From NCBI GenBank assembly GCA_019359615.1, contig JAHHHA010000021.1, positions 46,045 to 110,044 on the forward strand: a DNA stretch of 64,000 nt, in the 5' to 3' direction. The stretch comes from Cyanosarcina radialis HA8281-LM2. Its GTDB lineage: Bacteria > Cyanobacteriota > Cyanobacteriia > Cyanobacteriales > CCAP-1448. Both the position numbers and the translations under genes were made by a program. Every line of letters begins with the position of its first letter. Position 1 is the first letter of the stretch. The notes beneath the pieces are model-generated. The model saw only the letters and a list, made by a program, of their open reading frames with translations. It was not told the DNA's origin and ran no database searches. Below, in pieces: positions 41,847 to 50,609 of this stretch.

Positions 41847-44561
41847 ATGTCAATTCTAAAACAACGCTTGCGGATAACGGTTAGAGGGGCGGTACAGGGA
41901 GTAGGCTTCCGTCCTTTCATCTACCGATTGGCGACCGAATTGGGACTGGTCGGCTGGGTGAATAATTTTGCTGGCGGGGTAGAGATCGACGTAGAAGGTT
42001 CAAAATCTAAATTGTCAGTTTTTCTAGAGCGGATGCAGGAAGAATTGCCATCTCGATCGTTTATCCAAAGTTTAGAATCGTCATTTCTCGATCCTGTAGG
42101 GTACGGGCAGTTTGAGATTCGCGCCAGCGTCAGCGGTGAAAAAACAGCATTAATTCTCCCCGATCTGGCTACCTGTTCCGATTGTCTGCGGGAAATTTTT
42201 ACTCCCAGCGATCGCCGCTATCTGTATCCCTTCACTAACTGTACTAACTGCGGCCCCCGATTTAGCATTATTGAAGCTTTACCCTACGATCGCGCCAACA
42301 CCACGATGAAAAAGTTCCAAATGTGCGATCTTTGTCAGTCTGAGTACAAAAATCCCTTAAATCGACGTTTCCACGCCCAACCCAACGCCTGTCCTGAATG
42401 CGGCCCTCATTTAGAGTTATGGCATTGGGATGGCAACATCCTGGCAGATCGCCACGCAGCACTCCTTCAAGCGGCTGAGGAAATTCGTCAAGGAAAGGTT
42501 GTTGCCGTCAAAGGTTTGGGCGGATTTCATCTGATAGCAGACGCGCGTAACGAAGAGGCGATCGAACGACTGCGCCAGCGCAAGCACCGGGAGGCCAAAC
42601 CCTTAGCTGTAATGTACCCGTCCCTGGAAGCGATCGAGGCAGACTGCGAAGTTTCAGAATTGGAAGCCGGATGGTTGCGATCGCCCCAAGCCCCTATTGT
42701 CCTATTGCAACAAAAACTAGACATAAATACCAAATCCAGTTACCAAAACTTTCTTGCCCTCACCCCTGCCCTCTCCTACAAGGAGAGGGGAACGAAAGTT
42801 CCTTTTACTGGAGAGGGGTGCCGGAGGCAGGCTGAGGGCTGGATTTGTTCTCATTCCGCGATCGCTCCTTCAGTCGCTCCAGGCAATCCCTATCTGGGTG
42901 TAATGTTGCCCTATACGCCACTACATCACCTCCTGATGTCGGAACTCGGTTTTCCAGTTGTAGCTACCAGCGGCAATTTAACTGACGAACCTATTTGCAT
43001 AGACGAACGAGAAGCACTCCAGCGGCTAAGCGGCATTGCCGAACTTTTCTTAGTTCACGATCGACCTATTGCCAGACCTCTAGACGATTCCGTCGTCCGC
43101 TTGATGATGGGACGAGAATTAGTGCTGCGTCGCGCCCGTGGTTACGCGCCTTTACCGATTTCGATCGGCTACCAATCCAAAATCAGATCCCCCCTACCCC
43201 CCTTAGAAAGCGGATGCAAGCCCTTGGCAGGTTCCCATCTCCTGCGAAGACGCTTCGCGTACCGTCAGGTCGTCCGCAGGACTTACGCCATGAAGCTTGC
43301 ACCAAGCAGGGGGGAGAATCCAAAATTACAAATCCTCGCGGTGGGCGCACATTTGAAAAATGCGATCGCGTTTTCGATCGACGGGCAAGTTTTCGTCAGC
43401 CAGTATCTTGGGGATTTAGAAACAGTACCAGCAGTGAAGGCATTCGAGCGGGCGATCGCTGATTTCCAGCAACTTTATCAACTTAAACTAGAGGCGATCG
43501 CAAGCGATCTTCATCCCGATTATTTCTCGACTCAATTTGCCCGAAAATCTGGTTTACCAGTTATTCCGGTGCAACACCATTACGCTCACGTTCTCTCATG
43601 TATGGCAGAAAACGAGCTAATTGAAACTGACAATAATCAACCTGTCTTAGGTATTGCTTGGGATGGTACTGGCTACGGGTTGGACGGCACGATTTTGGGA
43701 GGTGAGTTCCTGGAGATTGAATCTTGGCGATCGCCAAGCTCAGGCATAACTCACTATCCCCCTACATCTCCAGTGCAATCAACTGCGAAGCAACTTTCTC
43801 CCCCCTTAAAAAGGGGGGTTAGGGGGGGATCGAACAGGGAGATTTGCGATCGAGAAGCACCATTTCAACGAGTTGCCCACCTCCGAACTTTTCGGCTTCC
43901 TGGTGGAGAAAAAGCCGTTAAAGAACCAAGACGATCGGCAATCGGTTTGCTTTACGAAATCTGGGGAGATGTACTGTTTGAAATGAATCATCTAGCCCCC
44001 GTGCAAGCTTTTAGCGATCGAGAGTTGGGGATTTTACAAACGATGCTGCAAAGAAATCTGAATGCCCCAGTTACTTCTAGTGCGGGGCGGTTATTCGATG
44101 CGCTCGCTTCCATCGTAGGACTACGCCAGCATACTCAGTTTGAAGGACAAGCAGCCATGGAATTAGAGTTTGCGATCGCAGAATTTGACACCGACGATCG
44201 CTACAGCTTTGAAATTGTCACGGCGACAAATTCACCATCGATCGTCGATTGGATGCCAACAGTACCAGAAATTCTAACAGACATAAAATCTGGCTTATCA
44301 TTAGGATATATATCAGCCAAGTTTCACAATATGCTCGTGGAGGCGATCGTGACCGTGGCGCAGCAAATCGGTACAGAACGAGTCGTACTTACAGGTGGTT
44401 GTTTTCAAAATAAGTACCTAACTGAGCGATCGATTAAACGATTGATTCAAGAGGGTTTTCGTCCTTACTGGCATCAGCAAATTCCACCCAACGATGGCGG
44501 TATTGCCTTGGGACAAATTGTGGCAGCATCTCGCGAATTAATTAACGTTTATAGTTCATAG
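41847..44561 (+). CDS. hypF: Carbamoyltransferase HypF, enlarged by in-frame repeats
   Basis: 904 aa from ATG 41847, against a usual 750-780. HypF makes the carbamoyl donor for the CN ligands of the NiFe site. Acylphosphatase domain: RGAVQGVGFRPFIYRLA. Zinc fingers: CSDCLREI..., CTNCGPRF, CDLCQSEY, CPECGPH. YrdC-like domain: GKVVAVKGLGGFHLIADA. Kae1-like domain: HHYAHVLSCMAE and GVGGCF-type ending (VLTGGCFQNKYL). Three stretches are encoded by dispersed genomic repeats (about 42724-42850, 43171-43327 and 43790-43840), all in frame, which explains the extra length. The gene remains open, so it is probably functional. Confidence 0.92.
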   Translation: MSILKQRLRITVRGAVQGVGFRPFIYRLATELGLVGWVNNFAGGVEIDVEGSKSKLSVFLERMQEELPSRSFIQSLESSFLDPVGYGQFEIRASVSGEKTALILPDLATCSDCLREIFTPSDRRYLYPFTNCTNCGPRFSIIEALPYDRANTTMKKFQMCDLCQSEYKNPLNRRFHAQPNACPECGPHLELWHWDGNILADRHAALLQAAEEIRQGKVVAVKGLGGFHLIADARNEEAIERLRQRKHREAKPLAVMYPSLEAIEADCEVSELEAGWLRSPQAPIVLLQQKLDINTKSSYQNFLALTPALSYKERGTKVPFTGEGCRRQAEGWICSHSAIAPSVAPGNPYLGVMLPYTPLHHLLMSELGFPVVATSGNLTDEPICIDEREALQRLSGIAELFLVHDRPIARPLDDSVVRLMMGRELVLRRARGYAPLPISIGYQSKIRSPLPPLESGCKPLAGSHLLRRRFAYRQVVRRTYAMKLAPSRGENPKLQILAVGAHLKNAIAFSIDGQVFVSQYLGDLETVPAVKAFERAIADFQQLYQLKLEAIASDLHPDYFSTQFARKSGLPVIPVQHHYAHVLSCMAENELIETDNNQPVLGIAWDGTGYGLDGTILGGEFLEIESWRSPSSGITHYPPTSPVQSTAKQLSPPLKRGVRGGSNREICDREAPFQRVAHLRTFRLPGGEKAVKEPRRSAIGLLYEIWGDVLFEMNHLAPVQAFSDRELGILQTMLQRNLNAPVTSSAGRLFDALASIVGLRQHTQFEGQAAMELEFAIAEFDTDDRYSFEIVTATNSPSIVDWMPTVPEILTDIKSGLSLGYISAKFHNMLVEAIVTVAQQIGTERVVLTGGCFQNKYLTERSIKRLIQEGFRPYWHQQIPPNDGGIALGQIVAASRELINVYSS
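42755..42842 (+). repeat. R1-type repeat inside hypF
   Basis: GCCCTCACCCCTGCCCTCTC, CTACAAGGAGAGGGG and GGAGAGGGGTGCCGGAGGCA match the intergenic R1 copies. It is read in frame as LTPALSYKERGTKVPFTGEG and a few more residues, between the YrdC-like halves of HypF. Confidence 0.85.
43180..43320 (+). repeat. MITE-core-like repeat inside hypF
   Basis: AGATCCCCCCTACCCCCCTT, AGCGGATGCAAGCCCTTGGC, ACCGTCAGGTCGTCCGCAGG and GCTTGCACCAAGCAGGGGGG are also found in the 54237-54570 and 16491-16825 elements. The terminal TATACA repeats are absent. It is read in frame as SPLPPLESGCKPLAGSHLLR and following residues. Confidence 0.8.
43795..43832 (+). repeat. R2-type repeat inside hypF
   Basis: TTCTCCCCCCTTAAAAAGGG and GGGTTAGGGGGGATCG: a CCCCCCTT/AAGGGGGG hairpin as in the intergenic copies. 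It is read as SPPLKRGVRGGSNR within the HypF Kae1-like domain region. Confidence 0.8.
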
Positions 44562-44646
44562 TTCATAGCTCATGGTTCGTGGTTAATATTAGACCCGATC
44601 GAGCAACCATAATAAATACATAAGAATTCAAACCGAAATAAATATT

Positions 44647-44886
44647 ATGTGTTTAGCAGTTCCAGGAAAAATCATCAGTATTAACCATAATGAAAACCCT
44701 CTACTTCAAACTGGGAAAATCAGCTTTGGCGGAGTAATTAAAGAAGTGAGTTTGGCTTACGTTCCCGAAGCAAAAATTGACGATTATGCGATCGTTCATG
44801 CCGGATTTGCTATTAGCATTCTCGATCCTGAAGAAGCCGATCGCACCTTAGAATACTTGCAAGAAATTACACCATCTCTAGGTTAG
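44647..44886 (+). CDS. hypC: Hydrogenase assembly chaperone HypC
   Basis: 79 aa. The N-terminal MCLAVPGKI carries the conserved Cys2 that binds the Fe(CN)2CO unit and the HoxH precursor. The rest (GKISFGGVIKEVSLAYVPEAKIDDYAIVHAGFAI) is the usual OB-like fold of HypC. It lies 85 bp after hypF, and the pair is probably one transcript. Confidence 0.95.
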   Translation: MCLAVPGKIISINHNENPLLQTGKISFGGVIKEVSLAYVPEAKIDDYAIVHAGFAISILDPEEADRTLEYLQEITPSLG

Positions 44887-44983
44887 GTTGTAGGCGCAGC
44901 CTTAAGGCAGGGTAAGGAGTGAAACCCAACGCACCCATTCGTAATATTTCTGATATTAAATCGCGATCGCCAGGGGAAAGTAG

Positions 44984-45015
44984 CTCACAATTTCCTCAAC
45001 TTTTTCTTTTAGTTT
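44984..45015 (+). promoter_or_regulatory. M2 element upstream of nifJ
   Basis: CTCACAATTTCCTCAA starting at 44984, second CTCA at 44995, TAGTTT at 45010. It is followed by GAAGGTGGAGCTAAG, nearly the same leader as in the 49574 gene. The nifJ ATG is at 45064. Confidence 0.75.
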
Positions 45016-45063
45016 GAAGGTGGAGCTAAGGCAGCGATCGAGAATTTTCTAAGGTTGAAGTCT

Positions 45064-48000
45064 ATGAATAAAAAGACCTTGGCAACCATAGATGGCAATG
45101 AAGCCGTTGCCAGAGTTGTATATCAACTCAATGAAGTAATTGCGATTTACCCTATCACTCCTTCCACCCCTATGGGCGAATGGGCAGACGCTTGGGGAGC
45201 GGAAGGCAAACCGAATCTCTGGGGCACTATTCCCGTTGTCATCGAAATGCAGGATGAAGGGGGTGTAGCTGGGGCGCTGCACGGTGCTTTGCAAACCGGG
45301 GCCCTGGCGACTACTTTCACCGCATCTCAGGGATTGTTGCTGACGATTCCCAATATGTACAAGATGGCCGGAGAACTGACACCCACAGTGTTTCATGTGG
45401 CCGCGCGATCGCTGGCGGCTCAAGCTCTCTCCATCTTCGGCGATCATGGTGATGTGATGGCAACTCGTGCTACTGGCTTTGCCCTGCTGTGCGCCGCATC
45501 AGTTCAAGAAGCCCACGACATGGCGTTAATCGCTACGGCAGCAACTCTGAAATCTCGCATTCCGTTCGTGCATTTCTTCGATGGCTTCCGCACCTCTCAT
45601 GAAGTGTCGAAAGTCGAATTATTGTCAGCAGAAGATCTGCGGGCAACGATCGATGAAGATGCCATCCGCGCCCACCGCCAACGCGCTCTGACCCCAGATC
45701 GCCCGGTTCTGCGAGGGACAGCCCAAAACCCCGACGTATATTTTCAAGGGCGGGAAACGGTCAATTCTTTTTATGAAGCTTGTCTGGAGATCGTGCAACA
45801 GGTAATGGATGGGTTAGCTCGGCGAACGGGACGGCAGTATCGCCTGTTTGACTATCACGGCGTTCCCGATGCCGATCGAGTCATCGTCCTCATGGGTTCT
45901 GGTTGCGAAGCCGTGCAAGAAACGGTAGATTATCTCAACGATCGCGGCGAAAAAGTTGGCTTAGTCAAAGTCCGGCTGTATCGACCTTTCGATGTCAAGC
46001 AATTTGTGGAGGCGCTACCTACTACCGTCAAAGCGATCGCCGTTTTGGATCGCACCAAAGAACCCGGAAGTGCTGGCGAACCTTTATATCTCGATGTTGT
46101 CACGGCCATTCAAGAAACCAACCAATCGCCCAATCCAAAATCCGATCCCCCCTGCCCCCCTTCAAAAGGGGGGTGCCAAAATCTAAAATCGATCGTTGGC
46201 GGGCGTTATGGGTTGTCCTCAAAGGAATTCACCCCAGGTATGGCGATCGCAGTTTTTGAGAATCTCGCCCAGGTGCAACCCAAAAATCATTTCACCGTGG
46301 GCATTAACGACGATGTAACGCACGCCAGTTTGTCTTACGATCGCCACTTTTCCCTGGAACCAGATAGCGTCGTCCGGGCGATCTTCTACGGCTTGGGTGC
46401 AGATGGCACGGTAGGCGCAAATAAAAACTCCATCAAAATTATTGGTGAAGAGACGGATAACTACGCTCAAGGTTATTTCGTCTACGATTCCAAAAAGTCT
46501 GGTTCCGTGACGATTTCCCATTTGCGATTCGGCCCGCAACCGATTCGCTCTACCTATCTCATCAGTCAAGCGAATTTTGTCGCCTGCCACCAACCCGCGT
46601 TCTTAGAACGCTTCGATATGCTACAGCCCATCGTTTCAGGCGGTACCTTTTTGTTAAATACTCCCTACGGGCCGGAGGAAGTTTGGGAACGCTTACCGCG
46701 TCCAGTCCAAGAGGAAATTATCAGCAAGCAATTAAAGTTTTATGTCATCAACGCTCACAAGGTAGCGCGGGAAAGCGGCATGGGCGGACGCATCAATACG
46801 GTGATGCAAGTTTGCTTCTTTGCCTTGTCTGGTATCTTGCCCAAAGCAGAAGCCATTGCCAAAATTAAGCAATCGATTCAAAAAACCTACGGCAAGAAAG
46901 GCGATGAAATCGTCCGCATGAACCTGCAAGCAGTCGATCGCACCCTAGAACACCTGTATGAAGTTTCCACCATTGGACGCTCGATCGATAGCTCTACCGA
47001 ACTGCGTCCTCCAGTTCCAGATAATGCCCCAACATTTGTCCGGGAAGTCTTAGGGAAAGCGATCGCAGGCTGCGGCGACGAGATTCCCGTCAGCGCCCTA
47101 CCCGCAGACGGCACTTATCCCACGGGGACGGCAAAATGGGAAAAGCGCAATATCGCGGCCGAAATTCCCGTGTGGGACCCCAACGTTTGCATTCAGTGCG
47201 GCAAGTGCGTCATGGTTTGTCCCCACAGCACGATCCGGGGCAAAGTCTACGAATCCGAAGAACTGGCAGCAGCATCAGTCACGTTTAAGAGCGTCGATGC
47301 CAGGGAGCATAACTGGAAAGGGTTAAAATTCACCATCCAAGTGGCCCCGGAAGACTGCACGGGTTGCGGGATCTGCGTCGATGTCTGCCCGGCCAAGAAT
47401 AAATCGATTCCAGCCCTGAAAGCCATTAATATGCAGCCGCAGCCACCATTGAGGGAGCAAGAGCAGGAAAACTGGGATTTCTTCTTAGATCTGCCCAATC
47501 CCGATCGCACTAAGTTGAATTTGCATCATATCAACCAGCAGCAAATGCAGGAGCCGCTGTTTGAATTTTCTGGGGCTTGCGCTGGTTGCGGCGAAACGCC
47601 CTATATCAAGTTGGTAACGCAGCTATTTGGCGATCGCTTAATCGTCGCTAATGCCACTGGCTGTTCTTCAATTTACGGCGGCAACTTGCCGACAACACCT
47701 TGGACGCAGAACGCCGAAGGGCGCGGCCCGGCTTGGTCGAATTCGCTATTTGAAGATAATGCCGAATTTGGCTTAGGCTTCCGCGTCTCGATCGACAAAC
47801 AAGCAGAAATGGCGGCTGAGTTGCTCCAACAGCTAGCACCAGAAGTCGGTGCAGAACTGACGGCAAGTATCCTCAATGCCCAGCAACAGGATGAAGCCGA
47901 TATTTACGCACAGCGCGATCGCATTATCCTACTAAAACAAAGGCTAGACGAACTCCTCGCCTCCGAGCCAGATCTCGCTTTAAAATCGAAAATCCAAAAT

Positions 48001-48681
48001 CTCAAATCCCTAGCAGATTATCTAGTGAAAAAGAGCGTTTGGATTATTGGTGGCGACGGTTGGGCTTACGATATCGGCTTTGGGGGATTAGACCACGTTT
48101 TGTCCAGCGGGCGCAACGTCAACATCTTGGTATTAGATACAGAAGTTTATTCCAACACTGGGGGGCAGATGTCCAAATCTACTCCCAAGGGAGCCGTGGC
48201 TAAATTTGCCTCAAACGGTAAACCTGCGGCTAAAAAAGACCTGGGTTTAATTGCCATGACCTACGGCAACGTCTACGTGGCCAGCGTAGCGATGGGAGCG
48301 AGAGACGAACACACCTTGAGAGCCTTTCTGGAAGCCGAAGCTTACGAAGGCCCGTCGCTGATTATTGCTTACAGTCATTGCATCGCTCACGGCATCAACA
48401 TGGCGACAGCCATGCAAGATCAAAAAGCTGCCGTAGATTCGGGGCGTTGGTTGCTGTATCGATTTAACCCCGATCGAATCGCTCGAGGAGAAAACCCGCT
48501 GCAACTCGATTCCCACTCTCCGAAGTTGCCAGTCAAGGAATATATGTACATGGAAAATCGCTTCAAGATGTTAACCAAAAGTCAGCCAGAAGCAGCGAAG
48601 CAGTTGTTACAGGAAGCACAACAAGACGTGCATACTCGCTGGCAGTTATACCAGTATCTAGCAGCACGTCCTCAAGGTTAA
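45064..48681 (+). CDS. nifJ: Pyruvate:ferredoxin (flavodoxin) oxidoreductase
   Basis: 1205 aa from ATG 45064. It oxidises pyruvate to acetyl-CoA and CO2 and reduces ferredoxin. Domain I has the typical IYPITPSTPMGEWAD; domains II-III include DRTKEPGSAGEPLY; the ferredoxin domain has CIQCGKCVMVCPH and CTGCGICVDVCPAKN; domain VI has CAGCGETPY with TPP-binding GDGWAYDIGFGGLDHV and NTEVYSNTGGQ-like residues. About 22 residues (46123-46192) come from an R2 repeat inserted in frame before VGGRYGLSSKEF. It is driven by an M2 box. It supplies low-potential electrons to Hox and other acceptors during fermentation or dark-to-light shifts. Confidence 0.96.
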   Translation: MNKKTLATIDGNEAVARVVYQLNEVIAIYPITPSTPMGEWADAWGAEGKPNLWGTIPVVIEMQDEGGVAGALHGALQTGALATTFTASQGLLLTIPNMYKMAGELTPTVFHVAARSLAAQALSIFGDHGDVMATRATGFALLCAASVQEAHDMALIATAATLKSRIPFVHFFDGFRTSHEVSKVELLSAEDLRATIDEDAIRAHRQRALTPDRPVLRGTAQNPDVYFQGRETVNSFYEACLEIVQQVMDGLARRTGRQYRLFDYHGVPDADRVIVLMGSGCEAVQETVDYLNDRGEKVGLVKVRLYRPFDVKQFVEALPTTVKAIAVLDRTKEPGSAGEPLYLDVVTAIQETNQSPNPKSDPPCPPSKGGCQNLKSIVGGRYGLSSKEFTPGMAIAVFENLAQVQPKNHFTVGINDDVTHASLSYDRHFSLEPDSVVRAIFYGLGADGTVGANKNSIKIIGEETDNYAQGYFVYDSKKSGSVTISHLRFGPQPIRSTYLISQANFVACHQPAFLERFDMLQPIVSGGTFLLNTPYGPEEVWERLPRPVQEEIISKQLKFYVINAHKVARESGMGGRINTVMQVCFFALSGILPKAEAIAKIKQSIQKTYGKKGDEIVRMNLQAVDRTLEHLYEVSTIGRSIDSSTELRPPVPDNAPTFVREVLGKAIAGCGDEIPVSALPADGTYPTGTAKWEKRNIAAEIPVWDPNVCIQCGKCVMVCPHSTIRGKVYESEELAAASVTFKSVDAREHNWKGLKFTIQVAPEDCTGCGICVDVCPAKNKSIPALKAINMQPQPPLREQEQENWDFFLDLPNPDRTKLNLHHINQQQMQEPLFEFSGACAGCGETPYIKLVTQLFGDRLIVANATGCSSIYGGNLPTTPWTQNAEGRGPAWSNSLFEDNAEFGLGFRVSIDKQAEMAAELLQQLAPEVGAELTASILNAQQQDEADIYAQRDRIILLKQRLDELLASEPDLALKSKIQNLKSLADYLVKKSVWIIGGDGWAYDIGFGGLDHVLSSGRNVNILVLDTEVYSNTGGQMSKSTPKGAVAKFASNGKPAAKKDLGLIAMTYGNVYVASVAMGARDEHTLRAFLEAEAYEGPSLIIAYSHCIAHGINMATAMQDQKAAVDSGRWLLYRFNPDRIARGENPLQLDSHSPKLPVKEYMYMENRFKMLTKSQPEAAKQLLQEAQQDVHTRWQLYQYLAARPQG
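46123..46192 (+). repeat. R2-type repeat inside nifJ
   Basis: CCGATCCCCCCTGCCCCCCTT and AAAAGGGGGGTGCC (shown in two pieces) resemble the intergenic R2 hairpins. They are read in frame as SDPPCPPSKGGCQ with AATCCAAAATC-type flanks. The insertion is in a surface-loop-like position between domains. Confidence 0.75.
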
Positions 48682-48862
48682 TCTAAGGATAATTTGTCGT
48701 TTCTAATTCAGCAGATATTGACAACTCCCTAGTTTAACTCGATCTACGCCCTGCGTCCCTGGCAAATTCTCAATTTCTGTCAGCATTATCTATAAAACTT
48801 ATCAATGCTGCATTTTACCCCCTAATTATCAAGCTTCGGGGAACCGGAGCGATCGGTTCGAG

Positions 48863-49240
48863 TTATTCAGAGTCAGCTTTTGCTATTTGCTCGATTCGAG
48901 TTAGAACGGTTGACAGATCGTGGAAAATTTCTTCGTTGCTAAACCTCAATACGCGATAACCAAATAATTGTAGGTGTTCTGTCCGAGACTCATCATAGGC
49001 TTTTTGCCGATCGTGAATTGCTCCGTCTACTTCAATGACTAATTTGCAGGACGGACAATAAAAGTCAACAATAAACCGTCCGACGGGATGCTGAGAGCGA
49101 AACTTGAGTCCTAGCAGTTGACGACAACGTAAAGCGTTCCATAATTGGGTTTCAGCAGGAGTCATATGTTGTCGGAGGTAACGAGCAGCTTGCTCGTTTT
49201 GCGGGTTCGTGCCGCGAATCCGAGGAGAATCTTTTGGCAT
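48863..49240 (-). CDS. DUF559 (VSR-like) endonuclease-domain protein
   Basis: 125 aa. The core LRQHMTPAETQLWNALRCRQ, FRSQHPVGRFIVDFYCPSCK, LVIEVDGAIHD and HLQLFGYRVLRFSNEEI is the DUF559 pattern of small PD-(D/E)xK nucleases, with the catalytic Asp in FIVDFYC and Glu-x-Asp in IEVDG. Often a stand-alone gene of unknown role, sometimes linked to mobile DNA. It lies on the opposite strand between nifJ and the 49574 gene and interrupts an otherwise functional group. Confidence 0.88.
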   Translation of the reverse strand: MPKDSPRIRGTNPQNEQAARYLRQHMTPAETQLWNALRCRQLLGLKFRSQHPVGRFIVDFYCPSCKLVIEVDGAIHDRQKAYDESRTEHLQLFGYRVLRFSNEEIFHDLSTVLTRIEQIAKADSE

Positions 49241-49511
49241 CAGTTCAGGAGGTGAGGATGTTAGGCATAGGATGCCCTTATATTAGTCAAAATCAACCAA
49301 AATTTAGGATCTTAGATGGTGCGAACTGCTTTTGAGCGAGTTCCAAATGCCGGATTTTGCCCCCCTAGCCCCCCAAGCTTGAGGGAACTGGAGTTCTTCA
49401 AAGTCCCCCACCCTTGGGGAAAACCGGAGTTCTTCAAAGTCCCCCACCCTTGGGGGATTTAGGGGGCTATATGCCCTCGATCGCCTGCCGATAAGTTAGG
49501 AGTTTCGATCG
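49241..49511. repeat. R2-type repeat tandem before the 49574 gene
   Basis: Two near-identical units of GGAGTTCTTCAAAGTCCCCC and ACCCTTGGGG (about 49389-49458), flanked by TAGCCCCCCAAGCTTG and GGGGGATTTAGGGGGCT. No gene is seen. The M2 promoter of the next gene follows immediately. Confidence 0.75.
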
Positions 49512-49543
49512 CTCACAAGTTTCTCAAGTTCTTTTCATAACCT
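49512..49543 (+). promoter_or_regulatory. M2 element upstream of the 49574 gene
   Basis: CTCACAAGTTTCTCAA starting at 49512, second CTCA at 49523, TAACCT at 49538. The leader AAGTGGAGCTAAGAAGG resembles that of nifJ. ATG is at 49574. Confidence 0.75.
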
Positions 49544-49573
49544 CTAAGTGGAGCTAAGAAGGAGACGTTCGGC

Positions 49574-50605
49574 ATGGATTTAACTACTACCTATATGGGG
49601 TTGCAATTGCAATCGCCCCTCGTCCCTTCAGCATCACCTTTATCGGAAGAGATCGACAACATCAAGCGGATGGAAGACGCAGGCGCAGCCGCAGTAGTAA
49701 TGCACTCTTTATTTGAAGAGCAGTTACGCCTGGAAAGACACGAACTGCACCATCATTTAACCCATGGAACCGAAAGCTACGCTGAAGCCCTCACCTATTT
49801 TCCAGAACCCGATAGCTTCCGAGTCGGAGCGGAAGAATATCTCAGTCATATCTCTAGAGCCAAGGAGAAAGTCAGGATTCCGATTATTGCTAGCCTGAAC
49901 GGTTCTTCTGTGGGTGGCTGGACTAACTACGCCAGACAGATCGAGCAAGCGGGAGCCGACGGTTTGGAATTGAACGTCTACTACGTCCCGACAGATATGG
50001 ATTTGAGCGGCGAAGCGATCGAACAAACCTATATCGAGATTCTGCGAGCGGTGAAAGCTGCCGTCACTATACCCGTAGCCATCAAACTCAGCCCCTTTTT
50101 CACCAACATGGCGCATATGGCGAAGCGTTTGGACGAAGCAGGAGCAGAAGCTTTGGTGTTGTTCAACCGTTTCTACCAGCCAGATATTAATATCGACACC
50201 CTAGAGGTCGAACCCAACGTCATCTTAAGTACCCCACAGGCGATGCGGCTGCCTTTGCGTTGGATTGCCATTCTTTACGGTCGGATTAATGCGAGCTTGG
50301 CGGCTACCAGCGGCGTTCACCACGGGCAGGATGTCATCAAGCTGTTGATGGCAGGGGCAAATATTACCATGCTCTGTTCGGTACTGCTGCGACACGGGAT
50401 CGAGCATCTACAGATTATCGAGCAAGAAATGCGATCGTGGATGGCAGAACATGAATATGAATCCGTGCGGCAAATGCAAGGCAGCATGAGCCAGCAAAAT
50501 TGCCCCGACAAGAGCGCCTTTGAACGGGCCCAGTATATGCGATCGCTCCAAACCTACAAACCCGAATGGGCGCGAGTTTACGAAACATCCCACTACTTCG
50601 GCTGA
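49574..50605 (+). CDS. Dihydroorotate dehydrogenase-like flavoprotein
   Basis: 343 aa TIM-barrel of the DHOD family: N-terminal SPLVPSASPLSEEIDNIKRM, ASLNGSSVGGWTNYARQIEQ, the phosphate/substrate strand GLELNVYY, KLSPFF with the conserved Lys, and the flavin-phosphate region SGVHHGQDVIKLLMAGANIT. Unlike genuine PyrD it lacks an obvious catalytic Ser/Cys loop, so a pyrimidine role is doubtful. In Synechocystis a homologue lies with nifJ and pfkA. Preceded by GGAGACG, driven by M2 and followed by pfkA after 4 bases, it is most likely a fermentation-associated oxidoreductase of unknown substrate. Confidence 0.85.
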   Translation: MDLTTTYMGLQLQSPLVPSASPLSEEIDNIKRMEDAGAAAVVMHSLFEEQLRLERHELHHHLTHGTESYAEALTYFPEPDSFRVGAEEYLSHISRAKEKVRIPIIASLNGSSVGGWTNYARQIEQAGADGLELNVYYVPTDMDLSGEAIEQTYIEILRAVKAAVTIPVAIKLSPFFTNMAHMAKRLDEAGAEALVLFNRFYQPDINIDTLEVEPNVILSTPQAMRLPLRWIAILYGRINASLAATSGVHHGQDVIKLLMAGANITMLCSVLLRHGIEHLQIIEQEMRSWMAEHEYESVRQMQGSMSQQNCPDKSAFERAQYMRSLQTYKPEWARVYETSHYFG

Positions 50606-50609
50606 GTTT

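Noticed and set aside
47975..48015. AAAATCCAAAATCTCAAATC stretch in nifJ as another repeat insertion
   Set aside because: The encoded segment (ALKSKIQNLKSLADYL) fits the normal length and pattern of PFOR at this position, so the resemblance to the AATCTAAAATC repeat is probably chance.
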